Origin: Phanerochaete sordida
Lineage: Eukaryota > Basidiomycota > Agaricomycetes > Polyporales > Phanerochaetaceae
Assembly: GCA_019973155.2 (NCBI GenBank)
Contig: BPQB01000033.1
Coordinates: 279,736 to 343,735, forward strand
Direction: 5' to 3'
DNA length: 64,000 nucleotides
Translations under genes and position numbers: made by a program
Part shown: in pieces, positions 31,850 through 44,310 of the stretch
How positions within the stretch are numbered: position 1 is the stretch's first letter
How the letters are laid out: each line of letters opens with the position of its first letter
The notes under the pieces: generated by a model
The model's database searches: none
What the model saw: the letters and a program-made list of their open reading frames with translations, nothing else
What the model was told of the DNA's origin: nothing

Positions 31850-33610
31850 CTCCATCCTCTTCCCCGCCTCTTTCCCCACCGGCCGGTCCGGCACCCCTCA
31901 AGTCAGCCTCAAGCGAAGATTTCAAGAGCGCGCGCAGTGTCAAGACCGGGTCGCCTCAAGCACGGCCCCCCTCAAGCCCACGGGCGAAGACTCAAGACCG
32001 CCGGTGGCGCGGGGGTGCTGGCGAGGTGACCTGTTTCCGTTCCCCGGCGGTCTCCCCGCGGGTCGCCTGTACTGCCTTCCGTCTCACCGTCTGTGATCTT
32101 TTCAGGCCTTAAGCGAAGACACAAGTGCGCGCGGTGTCAAGAACGGGTCTCCTCAAGCACGGCTCCCCTCAAGCTCGCGGGCGAGACCGGCTGCCAGCGC
32201 TGCCGGTGGCGCGGGGGCGCTGGCGAGGTGACCTGTTTCCGTTCCCCGGCGGTCTCCCCGCGGGTCTCCTGTACTGCCTTCCGTCTCATCGGCTGTAATC
32301 TGCTCCAGGTTCACCCGACGCCGACGCGCCCGCAAGACGATCCGCACACCGAGCTCGTCAAGACGCAAGACCCTGGACCCGGCCGGAAAGCGCGCTGAGG
32401 GCTGACGAGTCCGATGATGCGTGGCTCTCGACGATGGTCAAGTACATCCTGGATGTTATCTGTTATCTTGAGCACGCTGACTTTGTGCTTTACCTGAGCT
32501 TTGACAGGTCTCGACTTCGATGTCGCTGGGCTCGCGGGCGCAGATTCAAGATCGCTGTCCGCCCGCCTCAAGCCGTCGCGACATCGCTCTCGGTACGCCC
32601 TCCCACACACTTAACTTTAGCGTCTCTGCGTTGACCCTCCCACAGCGTCTTTATTTTTACAGACACGACCGTCGCTCGGCTCTCTCTCCTCCCGGGACCT
32701 GTCGGAAAGCGGGGCTCGAGGCCTGATCACACCGATGACGGCCCGCCTGCTCTCGACCACGGTTTGCCCTTTCTCCTCCGCGCTCCATGTACACCCTTCC
32801 GCCGCTCACCTCTGCACCGTGCCTTGCCTCTAGCTCGACCTCCGTTTCCCCTTCGGTACGCGCTGCGGCTGCTCCTCCGATGCGCAGCAGAGGCTGACGG
32901 CGCGCCCCCTCTCTAGTGCGCGCCGACGACCCCGACCACCACGCAGGCGACCACCGGATCTCGGGGACACGCGGAGCGGAGGGGCGGTGCCGTGCGCCAG
33001 AGTGGTGTCGCCGCAGGCGGGGGCTGGCCACCCACGCCTTGCACACACACCCGCTCTCGGCACCGGCGCGGGCGCACAGAGACGGCGAGGTATGTATATT
33101 CCTCTTATGCTCGTGCGAGCGGCGCTGACTATGTGTTGGCGTTTAGGGTTGGAGAGATCGCTCTGGCGAGGAGTATGCCGTGCCGTCGACTGCCTTCGTT
33201 TGTTGCTTTTCTCTCTGTTTTCGTGGCGCAGGCTGATGGCGCCTTTACAGAAGCTCGTCCGTACGCTCGCGTGCCCAGTGCGCACCCGCAAGCCTCAGGC
33301 TCGGTCCACGCGCTGCTGTCCCACGAACAAGGTACGTGCGCCCCCACTGTACACCAGTACAACGCTCATCCTGATCTGACAGATCTGAAGACTTCCCGGA
33401 CCTTTTGCTCTCGCTCTGCACTTTGTTTCCGTTTCTCCTCTCTATCATATTGTTCGTAGTACTATATCTTTGTATCAGGAGGGGCCGGGGTGCGGCGTGA
33501 CTGCGAGGCGAAGTCTGGCCAGCTTCGCCTTGTAGCCACATCCGCCTCCGGCGGGGCGGGAGCTCAGCAGCCCACGGTCTGGCGGAGGATGGCGAGGGCG
33601 AATCTCTTTC
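31850..33610 (+). repeat. hairpin-ended repeat family, copy 3
   Basis: Same block order as copies 1 and 2. The first block is duplicated in tandem (about 31927-32100 and 32118-32310, both with 'gaggtgacctgtttccgttc' and 'ctgtactgccttccgtctca'). The middle unit is present once. The end carries the hairpin at 33495-33538 followed by 'catccgcctccggcggggcg', a second small inverted repeat shared with copy 2. Many blocks are bounded by consensus splice signals (for example 'gaggtatgtatattc..ggcgtttag' at 33089-33148). No conserved reading frame spans the element. Confidence 0.75.
33495..33538. repeat. terminal hairpin of repeat copy 3
   Basis: Arms 'gcgaggcgaag' and 'cttcgccttgt' surround the palindromic 'tggcca' centre, the same hairpin as in copies 1 and 2 with one mismatch at the arm base. 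Confidence 0.82.
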
Positions 33611-33870
33611 ATAATTCTAAGCTTCTATTTACAATCGTTGTCTAGTCAAACCATGCTCGCAATCGGAACCGGAGGCTGACAATCTACGTGCGGATTGAGA
33701 CGGCTCGCATCACAACCTGCACTCGTCTCGCCGCTGTCAGCCCTCGCCAGCCGCGTCCAGCGGGCACAGATGGCACAGTCTGTTCCCACCTTTGCTTTGC
33801 CTCCGCTTGTACCTCCACGCCTACACATCATACCCGCCGTATCTCGTGCCCCATCTCCGCACACATCGCC

Positions 33871-34602
33871 ATGGGCACCCCCGCAGGCAAGACTGAGCCC
33901 ACCGGGGTACGTCGCCCTCCCTAACCTCCAAGACCTGCGACTGACGTACCGCAGCACCCCGCGCCCACTGCAGATGCCCGTGCAGCATTCTTCGCGCAGC
34001 TGCGCGCCGAGCCCGTTGCCGTCCGCGCCGCGTTCAGAGCGTACCTGCGGACTGAGCGCGCCCGCCTCGAGGCGCTCATCAAACAGAACAACAGAGACCT
34101 CAGGGTGAACAAGGCCGCCATGCGCAAGTCCAAGGCCAAGTTGGCCCGCCTCGAAACCGCCCTCGCCGCGTCGAACCTCGCGCTGTACATCCTGGACGCG
34201 CAGGCGGCCATGCTGTACGCGCGCCGCGCAGTCCTCAGGAATGGTGGGAAGGAGAATCCCACCGACGTCGTGGTGCAAATCCCAAAGTGGCACGCCCCTG
34301 GCGCACCTGGGACGGAGCCGGCGCAGAAGCGGCTGCACGCGGCCGACCCCGACGCGCTGCAGGAGCTGTGCCATATCGTCATCGACACACTTACCATCGA
34401 CGCCTGTGCGCCCAACGCCGATGCGGCGAAGGCGCCATCAGCCTTCACGTTCACCCTCCGCGGCATGACGGCGCACCCGGAGCTCTTGGCCGCGAAGCCT
34501 GACGCCGCGGCGTTCGCGGAGGGCATCTACCAGTGCCTGGTGCGTCCCGGCGGCCCGCTCGAGGGGCTGCGCGCTGAGCACAGTGGCGTGGTGGGCACGT
34601 AG
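33871..34602 (+). CDS. Coil-III: shortest member of the GKEN coiled-coil family
   Basis: Two exons (33871-33906,33955-34602) give 227 residues. The start context 'acatcgccATGG' and the first residues M-x-TPA equal those of Coil-I. The intron after the short first exon matches the other members. Order: 'PTADARAAFFAQLRAEPVAV', coiled coil (about 40-100), GGKEN (KEN at 111-113), 'PAQKRLHA', then 'SAFTFTLRGMTAHPELLAA' and a tail VRPGGPLEG comparable to the VGR..GP last exon of Coil-I and II, but with no intron before it. More diverged than the other two, and it lacks a following repeat copy; the Prp43 3' end is only 213 bp away. Confidence 0.68.
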
Positions 34603-34815
34603 GGCGATGCCGCGATTGCCGGGGGGTCCGGGCCCGAGATCTCTATTTCTTGAGAGAGTCTGTCTGTGCCTGTGGGGAGATGTGGACAACGTTTGTTCGG
34701 CAGCAGATGATTGGAACAATAATATTTGAATCAAAGTGTGCCAAAGCTGCATGATTAAGATGATAGCAAGTTAGACGAGAAGCTCTAGGGGCAGCGGACA
34801 GCACACCAATACGAT

Positions 34816-37674
<2,859 letters not shown>

Positions 37675-38590
37675 ATAGCGATCTTCCGTGGTCAGTACGT
37701 CGTCGTCACGATGAAGAGAGCAGGGCGAGCGTCACCATACAGGCTCGTGTGAACACCGCCCTACCATGGTCAAGCGCTTTCAGGTCGAGCCGAGTGGGCG
37801 ACGGTCGGTTGTAGACAAAAGTGAGCGGGGGCGAACTGAGCTCAAGCAAAAGCACAGCACTTGCGCATATGCACCGATTCCATGTGCGCAAGACTGTGCT
37901 CAGAGAGAAGCAAAGTGAGAGAGCCCAAGCCAGGGATGTGCGCATTCTGCACGGCGCATATATACACGGGCCGGACGCGCAGTTACACATAAAGGTACAC
38001 AGTTACGAGCAGCTGTGTGCACTTATGTACATCCCACCAGCGAAGCAAAACATGAACGCACGCAAGACGAGAACGTTCCGGACCCGGACTCAGGTCAGCT
38101 TTAGCAGTCGCTCGAGAGCACCGCACGTCGACTACGTGGCATCTGACCCCTCAAGATATCCCAACGCCACCACAGCATGCCGCAAGACAGGCGTTGGTGA
38201 ACGGCAGGAATCTGAGGGGCCCATCGCCCTTGAACAGCGCCGGCGCATGAGGCCTTCGTTCGACTGAGCGAAGCCTGCAGCGAAAGCGAAGAGACGCGCT
38301 GAGGAGTTCTGTCCAAACTTACAACATAAGATCAGCAAAATGAGCGCATCGGTTAGGTCGGGGCGTACTTTGTACATGCCAGAGCACCCGCGAGCTCGCT
38401 GGGAAGGGCGAAGCACGCAGTGTCGCCGCGGCCTCGACAAACTGAGCACACGGTCGTGGCGATTTGAGAGCAAGGATGCGACGTTTCGCGCACCACAGTC
38501 GCATAGCATTGGGAGGCATGAGACGGAAGGATGTTTCCCGCGGATATGGTGGAGTGAAAGAGCGGTCGTGGAGGGAGTCGCCTTTTTGGC
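37675..38590. other. Prp43 upstream region
   Basis: This contains the Prp43 promoter on the minus strand (a TATATA-type element near 37965 is too far to be sure of). A 148-codon plus frame at 37821-38267 has no recognisable content and no splice support. No gene is called. Confidence 0.4.
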
Positions 38591-38591
38591 T

Positions 38592-38657
38592 GCATTTTTG
38601 ACCGCGTTTTCGAGGCCCGCGAAAGCAGGCCCGAAACCGGTTTTCGGTCAAAAACGC
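38592..38657. repeat. 66-bp imperfect inverted repeat
   Basis: Arms 'gcatttttgaccg' and 'cggtcaaaaacgc' pair at 12 of 13 positions. The loop contains the shorter complementary pieces 'ggcccg/cgggcc'-like and 'ttttcg/cgaaa'-like. It is in a non-coding stretch; it could be a short transposon remnant or a structured transcript. Confidence 0.5.
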
Positions 38658-39018
38658 ACCAAGCTAAGACACTGCGAGAAGCGTCTTGCAAGCCTCTGCG
38701 GTCTTGGAGCGTTAGCTGCACTCCCAGAGCCGTTCTGGCCTCCTCAAGAGGATCCAAAGGGCTTAAAAAGTATCAAAAAAGCCACTTAAAGCGCTTGAAG
38801 AAGCCTGCTGTAACACGCCCTAGTCGTCGAGATCATCCTTATTGTTTCTTCCAAGCTGGATGCGGAGCGTGAGCAGGACAACCGGTTGACTGCATGGAGA
38901 CCTGAGACTCACATGTCCGTAGTCGCGATGGCCTAGGAGAGCGCCGACACAGCAAGGAGAGCGGTGAAGAGGAGAATGACGCTGCAGTGGTGTTACTGTA
39001 GCACATATAATCCTGGTC
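38658..39018. other. intergenic, no gene seen
   Basis: Sequence between the inverted repeat and the 56-codon frame at 39019. Nothing is recognised on either strand. Confidence 0.4.
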
Positions 39019-39189
39019 ATGGCATCTGGCCTAGCGGACGGGGAGAACGACGAGGAGTGGACCAAGTGGCGATGGTGGTTCGAAAGCGACCTGCGGCGGC
39101 GGCGCGCCCGCCGGGACTTCGTGGCGTCCGGCCCGGGAAAGCACCCGTCGTTTGCTCCGAGCCTCGACGCGCTTGGACAGGGACTTTGA
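39019..39189 (+). CDS. possible small protein, 56 residues
   Basis: An uninterrupted frame from ATG to TGA encodes a strongly charged, Trp-rich peptide: 'DEEWTKWRWWFESDLRRRR' (residues about 10-28) followed by 'RRDFVASGPGKHPSF'. Four Trp in 56 codons and the acidic-then-basic layout are unusual for chance translation, and the G+C is like that of coding sequence here. There is no homologue I recognise and no splice evidence; it might be one exon of a longer gene. Confidence 0.3.
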   Translation: MASGLADGENDEEWTKWRWWFESDLRRRRARRDFVASGPGKHPSFAPSLDALGQGL

Positions 39190-39494
39190 GGCGGTGGCTT
39201 TGTCGGCGACGACGAGCACGCACACAACAGCGACAACACCATTAACGTAGCTTTAGATACGATGGTCAAAAAGAACGAATGTGCGAAGTGCATAGTACTG
39301 TGGACAACATGGCGACGACAAACAGACTTCGAAACACTCGACTATCGGATCGCGCTATCCTTTGCTGTCCTCCAGCGCCATGACCCTCCACCATCTGGGT
39401 ACGGCCTGTTGGGTATATGGCTACGAGGCTCATGTCAGCAACGAGGGCAACGTCAAGGAAGGAGCCACAGCTTACGGGTATCACGAGGGCGCAC

Positions 39495-39945
39495 TCAGAG
39501 CTGGGCGTTCAGCGGGAGGCAGCCGATGTTGAGGAGACCGTTCTGGTGAATCTCATCGCAGCACACCGGCTCCGAGTTACTGTATCGCACCGTCGTCAGC
39601 AATCTGGGAGGGAGATACAGCAGACGCGGAGCACTCACCAGTTTGCACTGCTGCCGGCGCCGATGACGCTGATCGGGTCGCAGTCGAGGCCGACGGGGAC
39701 ATCCAGGCCCGAGAGAACCAGGCCGATAAGTCCAAGCGCCTTGGAGGCTTCCGCGGACGACGCGGGCTGCACACTGTTGCAGCACTGGACAGGGCCAGCG
39801 GAGCAGGTGGTGGGGGCGCCTGTGCGACGCTGTCAGCTAGCGGTGCGACAGCAAAGAATGCGAGAGACGTACGGGAGACGAGGGCGGGGGACGCAATGGC
39901 GCCTCCGAAGAGAGCGAGGACAACGAGGGTGCGGAAGAACTGCAT
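39495..39945 (-). CDS. class I hydrophobin (short form)
   Basis: Three exons (39873-39945, 39639-39819, 39495-39579) give 112 residues. A signal peptide (MQFFRTLVVLALFGGAIASP) is followed almost at once by the eight-cysteine core in hydrophobin order: TC, QCC, DC, NC, VCC, GC. Core stretches 'GPVQCCNSVQPASS' and 'DVPVGLDCDPISVIG' identify a basidiomycete class I hydrophobin, a secreted protein that self-assembles into amphipathic films on hyphae and fruit bodies. The two introns are at the usual hydrophobin places. It is divergent from a second hydrophobin with nearly the same core. Confidence 0.95.
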
Positions 39946-40623
39946 TTTGACGAGGGTCGCGGGGGTGGGAGAGGAAACGAGAGGTATACCTTGGCCGGGT
40001 TGAGGGAGGGCTACGGAGGAGATCCGATGCTCGTTCGCCCCCGAGCGCGAGGGCCTTTATACATTTCTCGACGATGCTTCGGGGGTTCTACCGGCGCTGC
40101 ATCGGGGTCCGACGCCAGACGCTTCCGGGCATCTGGGAGCAGCCCGACCGACTTCGACGCCTACTGGCGCGAGATCGGTGTCGGGGGCCGGCGGAGCCGT
40201 GACACAAACGGGGCGTCGGGCTCGCGAAGTTCAAAAATTGAGTGCGTCGTAGGCCAAATCCGTGCAGGCCACGATCTGGGCCCAGGGCTGGGTGGGGTTT
40301 CTGTGATAAATGGTCGGAGTTGTGACTTTGACTGTTGATTTAGCAGGATTGTGAAGAGGCGGACTCACCTGGATGCACCCCCTCTGCTCGGACGAGCCTA
40401 CTCGCAACGTTTACAGCCAAACATCCCCAGCCTCGACCTCTATCACCTCGGGAGAGAGAGAGACCCGTGAGTGGGAGCCTCGGAGGCTCGGGGTACCGCA
40501 TACATCTGACAGTCACCGGAAGATGAGGGAGCGACGCCACGTCAGATCTTCAGAGGATCCACCTACGATTAATTTCTTCACAGTGGAGCACCCGAGGGCT
40601 TCGACGAGAGGTACGCTTCCCTC
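39946..40623. other. upstream region of short hydrophobin
   Basis: The hydrophobin promoter occupies the left end (TATA listed separately). Nothing else is seen before the 66-codon frame at 40624. Confidence 0.4.
40054..40061 (-). promoter_or_regulatory. TATA box of short hydrophobin
   Basis: On the minus strand this reads TATAAAGG, 109 bp before the start codon, as expected for a strongly expressed hydrophobin gene. Confidence 0.55.
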
Positions 40624-40824
40624 ATGTCAGTCTTTCGGCGAAAAAAGCGTAAATTCACCCTCGGGGTCTTTCCGAGGCGGCATAAAGCCGAATTGTTGAC
40701 CGCGCTGCAAAAGTCAGGCAATGCTGCTCCTCTGGAGCCTCTGGAGACTGAAAAAGTCGCACAGCAGATGCGAGAAGGAGAGGCGAAGGCCGCGGAGGAA
40801 GGGCCGCGGTCATGCACGGTGTGA
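40624..40824 (+). CDS. possible small protein, 66 residues
   Basis: This is an open frame between the two hydrophobins. The product starts very basic ('FRRKKRKF') and ends acidic and Ala/Glu-rich ('QQMREGEAKAAEEG'), so it could form a helix. No family is recognised, no splice signals demand it, and it may be a chance frame. Confidence 0.25.
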   Translation: MSVFRRKKRKFTLGVFPRRHKAELLTALQKSGNAAPLEPLETEKVAQQMREGEAKAAEEGPRSCTV

Positions 40825-41236
40825 CGGAAAGCGAACAGGGTGACGCGAGTCGCGCGACGCGTCCGCCAAAACAGACGCGCAAGCGTGCTTCCGCGCATGC
40901 TCGCGGCGCGTCGAGCAACCCGCTGCTCGGGAGCCTTCGCCGTGCGGTCGCCGGTGTCACCGACGCGCACTGAAAATGGATCGTCGCGTTGGAGAGCGTA
41001 GCAGATCTGCTGTCAACGCGCCCCACCGCTTCCATGCGCGCCCACGGCCTCGGGCCCTACAAGAGCCTCGGCGGGCAGCCAGAGGCGAGCAGTCCATCCG
41101 CCCATCCTCCTCTTCCAAGACCCGCGTGTCCCCGCCCGACCTCAAGCCCCCGCCCCCGCGTCCACCAGCCTCTCCAAGGTGCGCTGCTCGCTCGAGCGAC
41201 GGCCGCAGCCCAACTAACCCACGAGCGAACAGAACC
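40825..41236. other. upstream region of long hydrophobin
   Basis: GC-rich region holding the promoter of the plus-strand hydrophobin. No clear TATA box is seen. Confidence 0.4.
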
Positions 41237-41971
41237 ATGATCTTCAACGTCAAGTTTGCGTCCCTCACCGCGCTCCTCGCGCTCGGCACCGCCATCCTCG
41301 CCGCGCCCGCCCCCTGCGACGAGCCCGGCTCAGGAGGAGCCCCGGGCGGCGGCGTCGGTGTCGGCCTCTCCATCGGCCTCGGCGGCGGCGACGGCAGCGG
41401 CCACCACCACACGTCGTCCTGGGCCGCGGCGTCCTCCACCCCCGCCCCAGGCGCACCTGCCGGCCCCGGCGGCGCATCGACGCCCGCGGCTGCCCCAACC
41501 TCCGCTGCTGCGTCTGCGACCCCGACCGCCGCCGCGACGACGGCCTCCGCCGCCGCGTCTGGCGCGGCGAGCCCCACGGGCGCAGCGGGCGCCGGCTCCG
41601 GCTCGGGCAGCTGCAGCACGGGCCCCGTGCAGTGCTGCAACAGCGTACAGCCTGCATCGAGTCTGTCGGCGGCCCAGCTTGCCAAGTACGGCCTGGTCGG
41701 CATCGTCCTCGACGACCTCGACATCCCCGTCGGCCTCGACTGCGACCCGATCAGCGTCATTGGTGTTGGAGGCAACTCTTGGTATGTCTTTGCAGTAGAT
41801 GTTGAGTGCGCGGACTGATGCTGTCTCGATAGCTCCGCTACGCCAGTGTGCTGCTCGAATATCAGCCAGAGTAGGTCTCGTCGTGTCGTCGTGTCTGTCC
41901 TACGCTGATGAGTCTCGAACACAGGTGGTCTCGTCAACATCGGCTGCCTGCCCGTCGAGATTCCCCTCTAA
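41237..41971 (+). CDS. class I hydrophobin with long low-complexity insert
   Basis: Three exons (41237-41781, 41833-41870, 41925-41971) give 209 residues. After the signal peptide (to about residue 23) comes an extra Cys in 'APCDEPG', then about 105 residues of Gly-, Ala-, Pro-, Thr- and Ser-rich sequence including 'GSGHHHTSSW'. The eight-Cys core follows, with 'GPVQCCNSVQPASS' and 'DIPVGLDCDPISVIG' almost identical to the short hydrophobin at 39.5 kb, and it closes with 'GLVNIGCLPVEI'. The insert makes the protein about twice normal length and gives nine cysteines in all. Intron positions equal those of the short form except for an additional one near the C-terminus. Confidence 0.92.
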
Positions 41972-42146
41972 GCACGATGCTAGCAGAGTTGTCGGTCAAA
42001 AGCAAGCGGGTAATACACGCGCGCACCCGTCTTAGTCGAGTCTATTTTCCGAACTTTTTCGCCTTCTGTCTTTTCGAGATTTCGTACGTCCGCTCAACGA
42101 CACACTGAGCGTCCGGTCCTTTTCTTTGCATTCGCTGCACATTATC

Positions 42147-42442
42147 ATGGTGAGTGACCGCTTCGTACCATGACTGTCCGCCGGCTGACGAGGTCCCAGC
42201 TATCTTGTCACAAGCCCTTTGCGTCGCACACAACGAGGGAGCAGGGCATTCTTCGCGAACGAATGTGAGTACATGTGGACATCGTGCTGTGAATACCCGC
42301 TGACGTTTGTTGATCTGTAAAATGCAGGTTTCAGCGTGCTCTCTGGTCTTGCGAACGTCACTACGGCTCGGACTGTAATTTGGACTTTCCTACTTTATTC
42401 TCTTCGTGGACTCAGCTGTCGCAGTATGGACGCTTCACCTAG
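42147..42442 (+). CDS. possible small spliced gene, 60 residues
   Basis: Three exons can be joined: the ATG alone (42147-42149), 42200-42264 and 42328-42442. Both introns (50 and 63 nt) have full gtgagt donors, CTGAC branch points and cag acceptors, and the joined frame stays open to a TAG. An ATG-only first exon followed by gtgagt is common in fungal genes. The product (Cys, His and Trp containing, 'REQGILRERMFQRALWS' in the middle) matches nothing I know. The splice signals are more persuasive than the short frame. Confidence 0.35.
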
Positions 42443-43132
42443 CACTGTAATGTATAGGCGAGCCCGCCAGCTCACGCTGTTGTCTGTTGTTGTACGAGCC
42501 TTTGGCGTAATTTTACTGTCTTCTACACAACGCGTACGCCGAGTCTTCGCGTCGGTGCAGACGTGCGCGTGGGTGGATCCTTGGATGCTCGAAGCAAACT
42601 GAACAGCCTGCCAAACCGAGCCGGTACTCGTATTACGTAATCCCGCCCAGGGGCGCGATGGGCGCCTAGCGCTGCGAGCGCTCAGCGGACGCGCAAGCGT
42701 GCGTGCGCGTCACTCTGCACTTCGAGCGCGACTTGCTCTCTACCTCTCAGCTTCCTGCCACCACCACTTCTCCCCTTGTCCAACGCCTCGGCCATCTCTT
42801 TTCCCCTCTCAACTTTGGTCCGCTCTCACTACCTGAACGCTTTACGAGACAGGCAGACGCAGTCCTTTGACATTCAGGTGAGTACGCTGAGCAGTACACT
42901 TCGGCGAGCGGAAAGCTGACGCGGACGTGGGGGAAGACTCACAAGACGAGTTAGTGTCAGTCGTCTCTACAGGTGCGTATCCGATGTTACACGGCCTGGA
43001 ATGAACGCTGAACGGCGTCGTGCACGCAGACTCGCAAGCACCAGGTCTGCAGCTCTGCCCGTGTGACGGAGGCAGGTTCAGCATGCTGACGATGCTGCGC
43101 AGAACTAGACCTTTGACCGCATAAACGAAGCC
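42443..43132. other. upstream region of proteasome beta-7 gene
   Basis: A pyrimidine-rich stretch at 42.73-42.84 kb resembles a promoter/transcription start, and 'ttcaggtgagtacg' at about 42879 with later 'gctgcgcag' (to 43104) could be a 5'-UTR intron of the proteasome gene. No other gene is seen. Confidence 0.4.
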
Positions 43133-44310
43133 ATGGACCACTTCCCGATGAGCTGGGGTCGCCCGGTGAGTCCTGGCGTGCTCGCTGGGGGACGCTCTGC
43201 TGACGGGTGCCCTTCTTCGACTATCCTCCTGCCCTCGCCGTGCACTTCGGCAATGTATGCGCCTTCCTCGACGGCAATGTGCAACTCTATTTGCGGCGTT
43301 GTGTGGACTCGTCATGATCCTGCTTGGGCGACGGCGTGGTGGCGTGCAGCGCAACGACGCGGTCGACATGTTCAACACCTACCCCCTCAACCAGCGTGCC
43401 CAGCATGGCCACGCGCACGACAACTTTGCGGAGGGCGTCCAGCGGACACAGTCAGTGGCGTGCTTCCTCTGAGGGTGCGGTGGTGCTGACGGGTGCTTGC
43501 TTTCCTTGTGCTTTTGGCCGTGCTCTTGGGATGCAGACAGCCGATCGTGACGGGAACGAGCGTGCTCGCGATCAAGTACAAGGATGGGATTATGATGGCG
43601 GCGGATACTCTTGGTGCGTCTGGTCGCTGTGTGGTGTTTGTGGGTGGTATGCTCATGGGGGAGCGCAGCGTCGTACGGCTCGCTCGCTCGCTTCAAGAAC
43701 ATCCAGCGTCTGCACGCCGTGGGCGACACGACCGTGATCGGCGCGTCGGGCGACATGAGCGACTTCCAGTACCTGCAGGGGCTCCTCGACGAGCTCGTGA
43801 CGGACGAATTCACGGCGGGCGACGGGAACGCGCTCGCGCCGCACGAGGTGCACGAGTACCTCGCGCGCGTGCTGTACGCGCGCCGGAGCAAGATGAACCC
43901 GCTCTGGAACGCGCTGCTCGTCGGCGGCGTGCGCGACGGCGCGCCGTTCCTCGGCTACGTCGACCTCCTCGGCACGACGTACCAGGCGAGCACGCTCGCG
44001 ACCGGCTACGGCGCGCACATCGCGCTCCCGCTCCTCCGCCAGGCCGTCGAGACGCGCGAGGACAGCCTCCCCGAGGACGAGGCGCGCCGCATCCTCACCG
44101 AGAGCATGCGCGTGCTCTTCTACCGCGACGCGCGGAGCTTGAACAAGGTGCGTCGCGCGTCCGCTCGCGCCGTGTGGGAGCTGAGCGTTGCTGCAGTTCC
44201 AAATCGCGAAGGTCACCGCCGCGGGCGTGGACATCTCGGAGCCGATCGTCCTCGACACGCACTGGTCGTTCGCAGAGGGCATCCGTGGGTACGGTGCTCA
44301 GACGCAGTAA
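43133..44310 (+). CDS. PRE4: 20S proteasome subunit beta-7 (Pre4/PSMB4 type)
   Basis: Five exons (43133-43165, 43350-43450, 43537-43613, 43669-44147, 44197-44310) give 267 residues. The N-terminal propeptide starts 'MDHFPMSWGRP' and leads to 'TQQPIVTGTSVLAIKYKDG', the beta-7 signature. 'ASYGSLARFKNIQRLHAVGD' and 'GASGDMSDFQYLQ' follow. This subunit has no catalytic Thr after processing and plays a structural part, its C-terminal tail clamping the two beta rings. The first intron (184 nt) is longer than most here; its acceptor was chosen because it restores 'RNDAVDMFNTYP' in frame with the family. Confidence 0.92.

Noticed and set aside
37821..38267. 148-codon plus frame upstream of Prp43
   Set aside because: Composition and content look random, and it lies in the likely Prp43 promoter.
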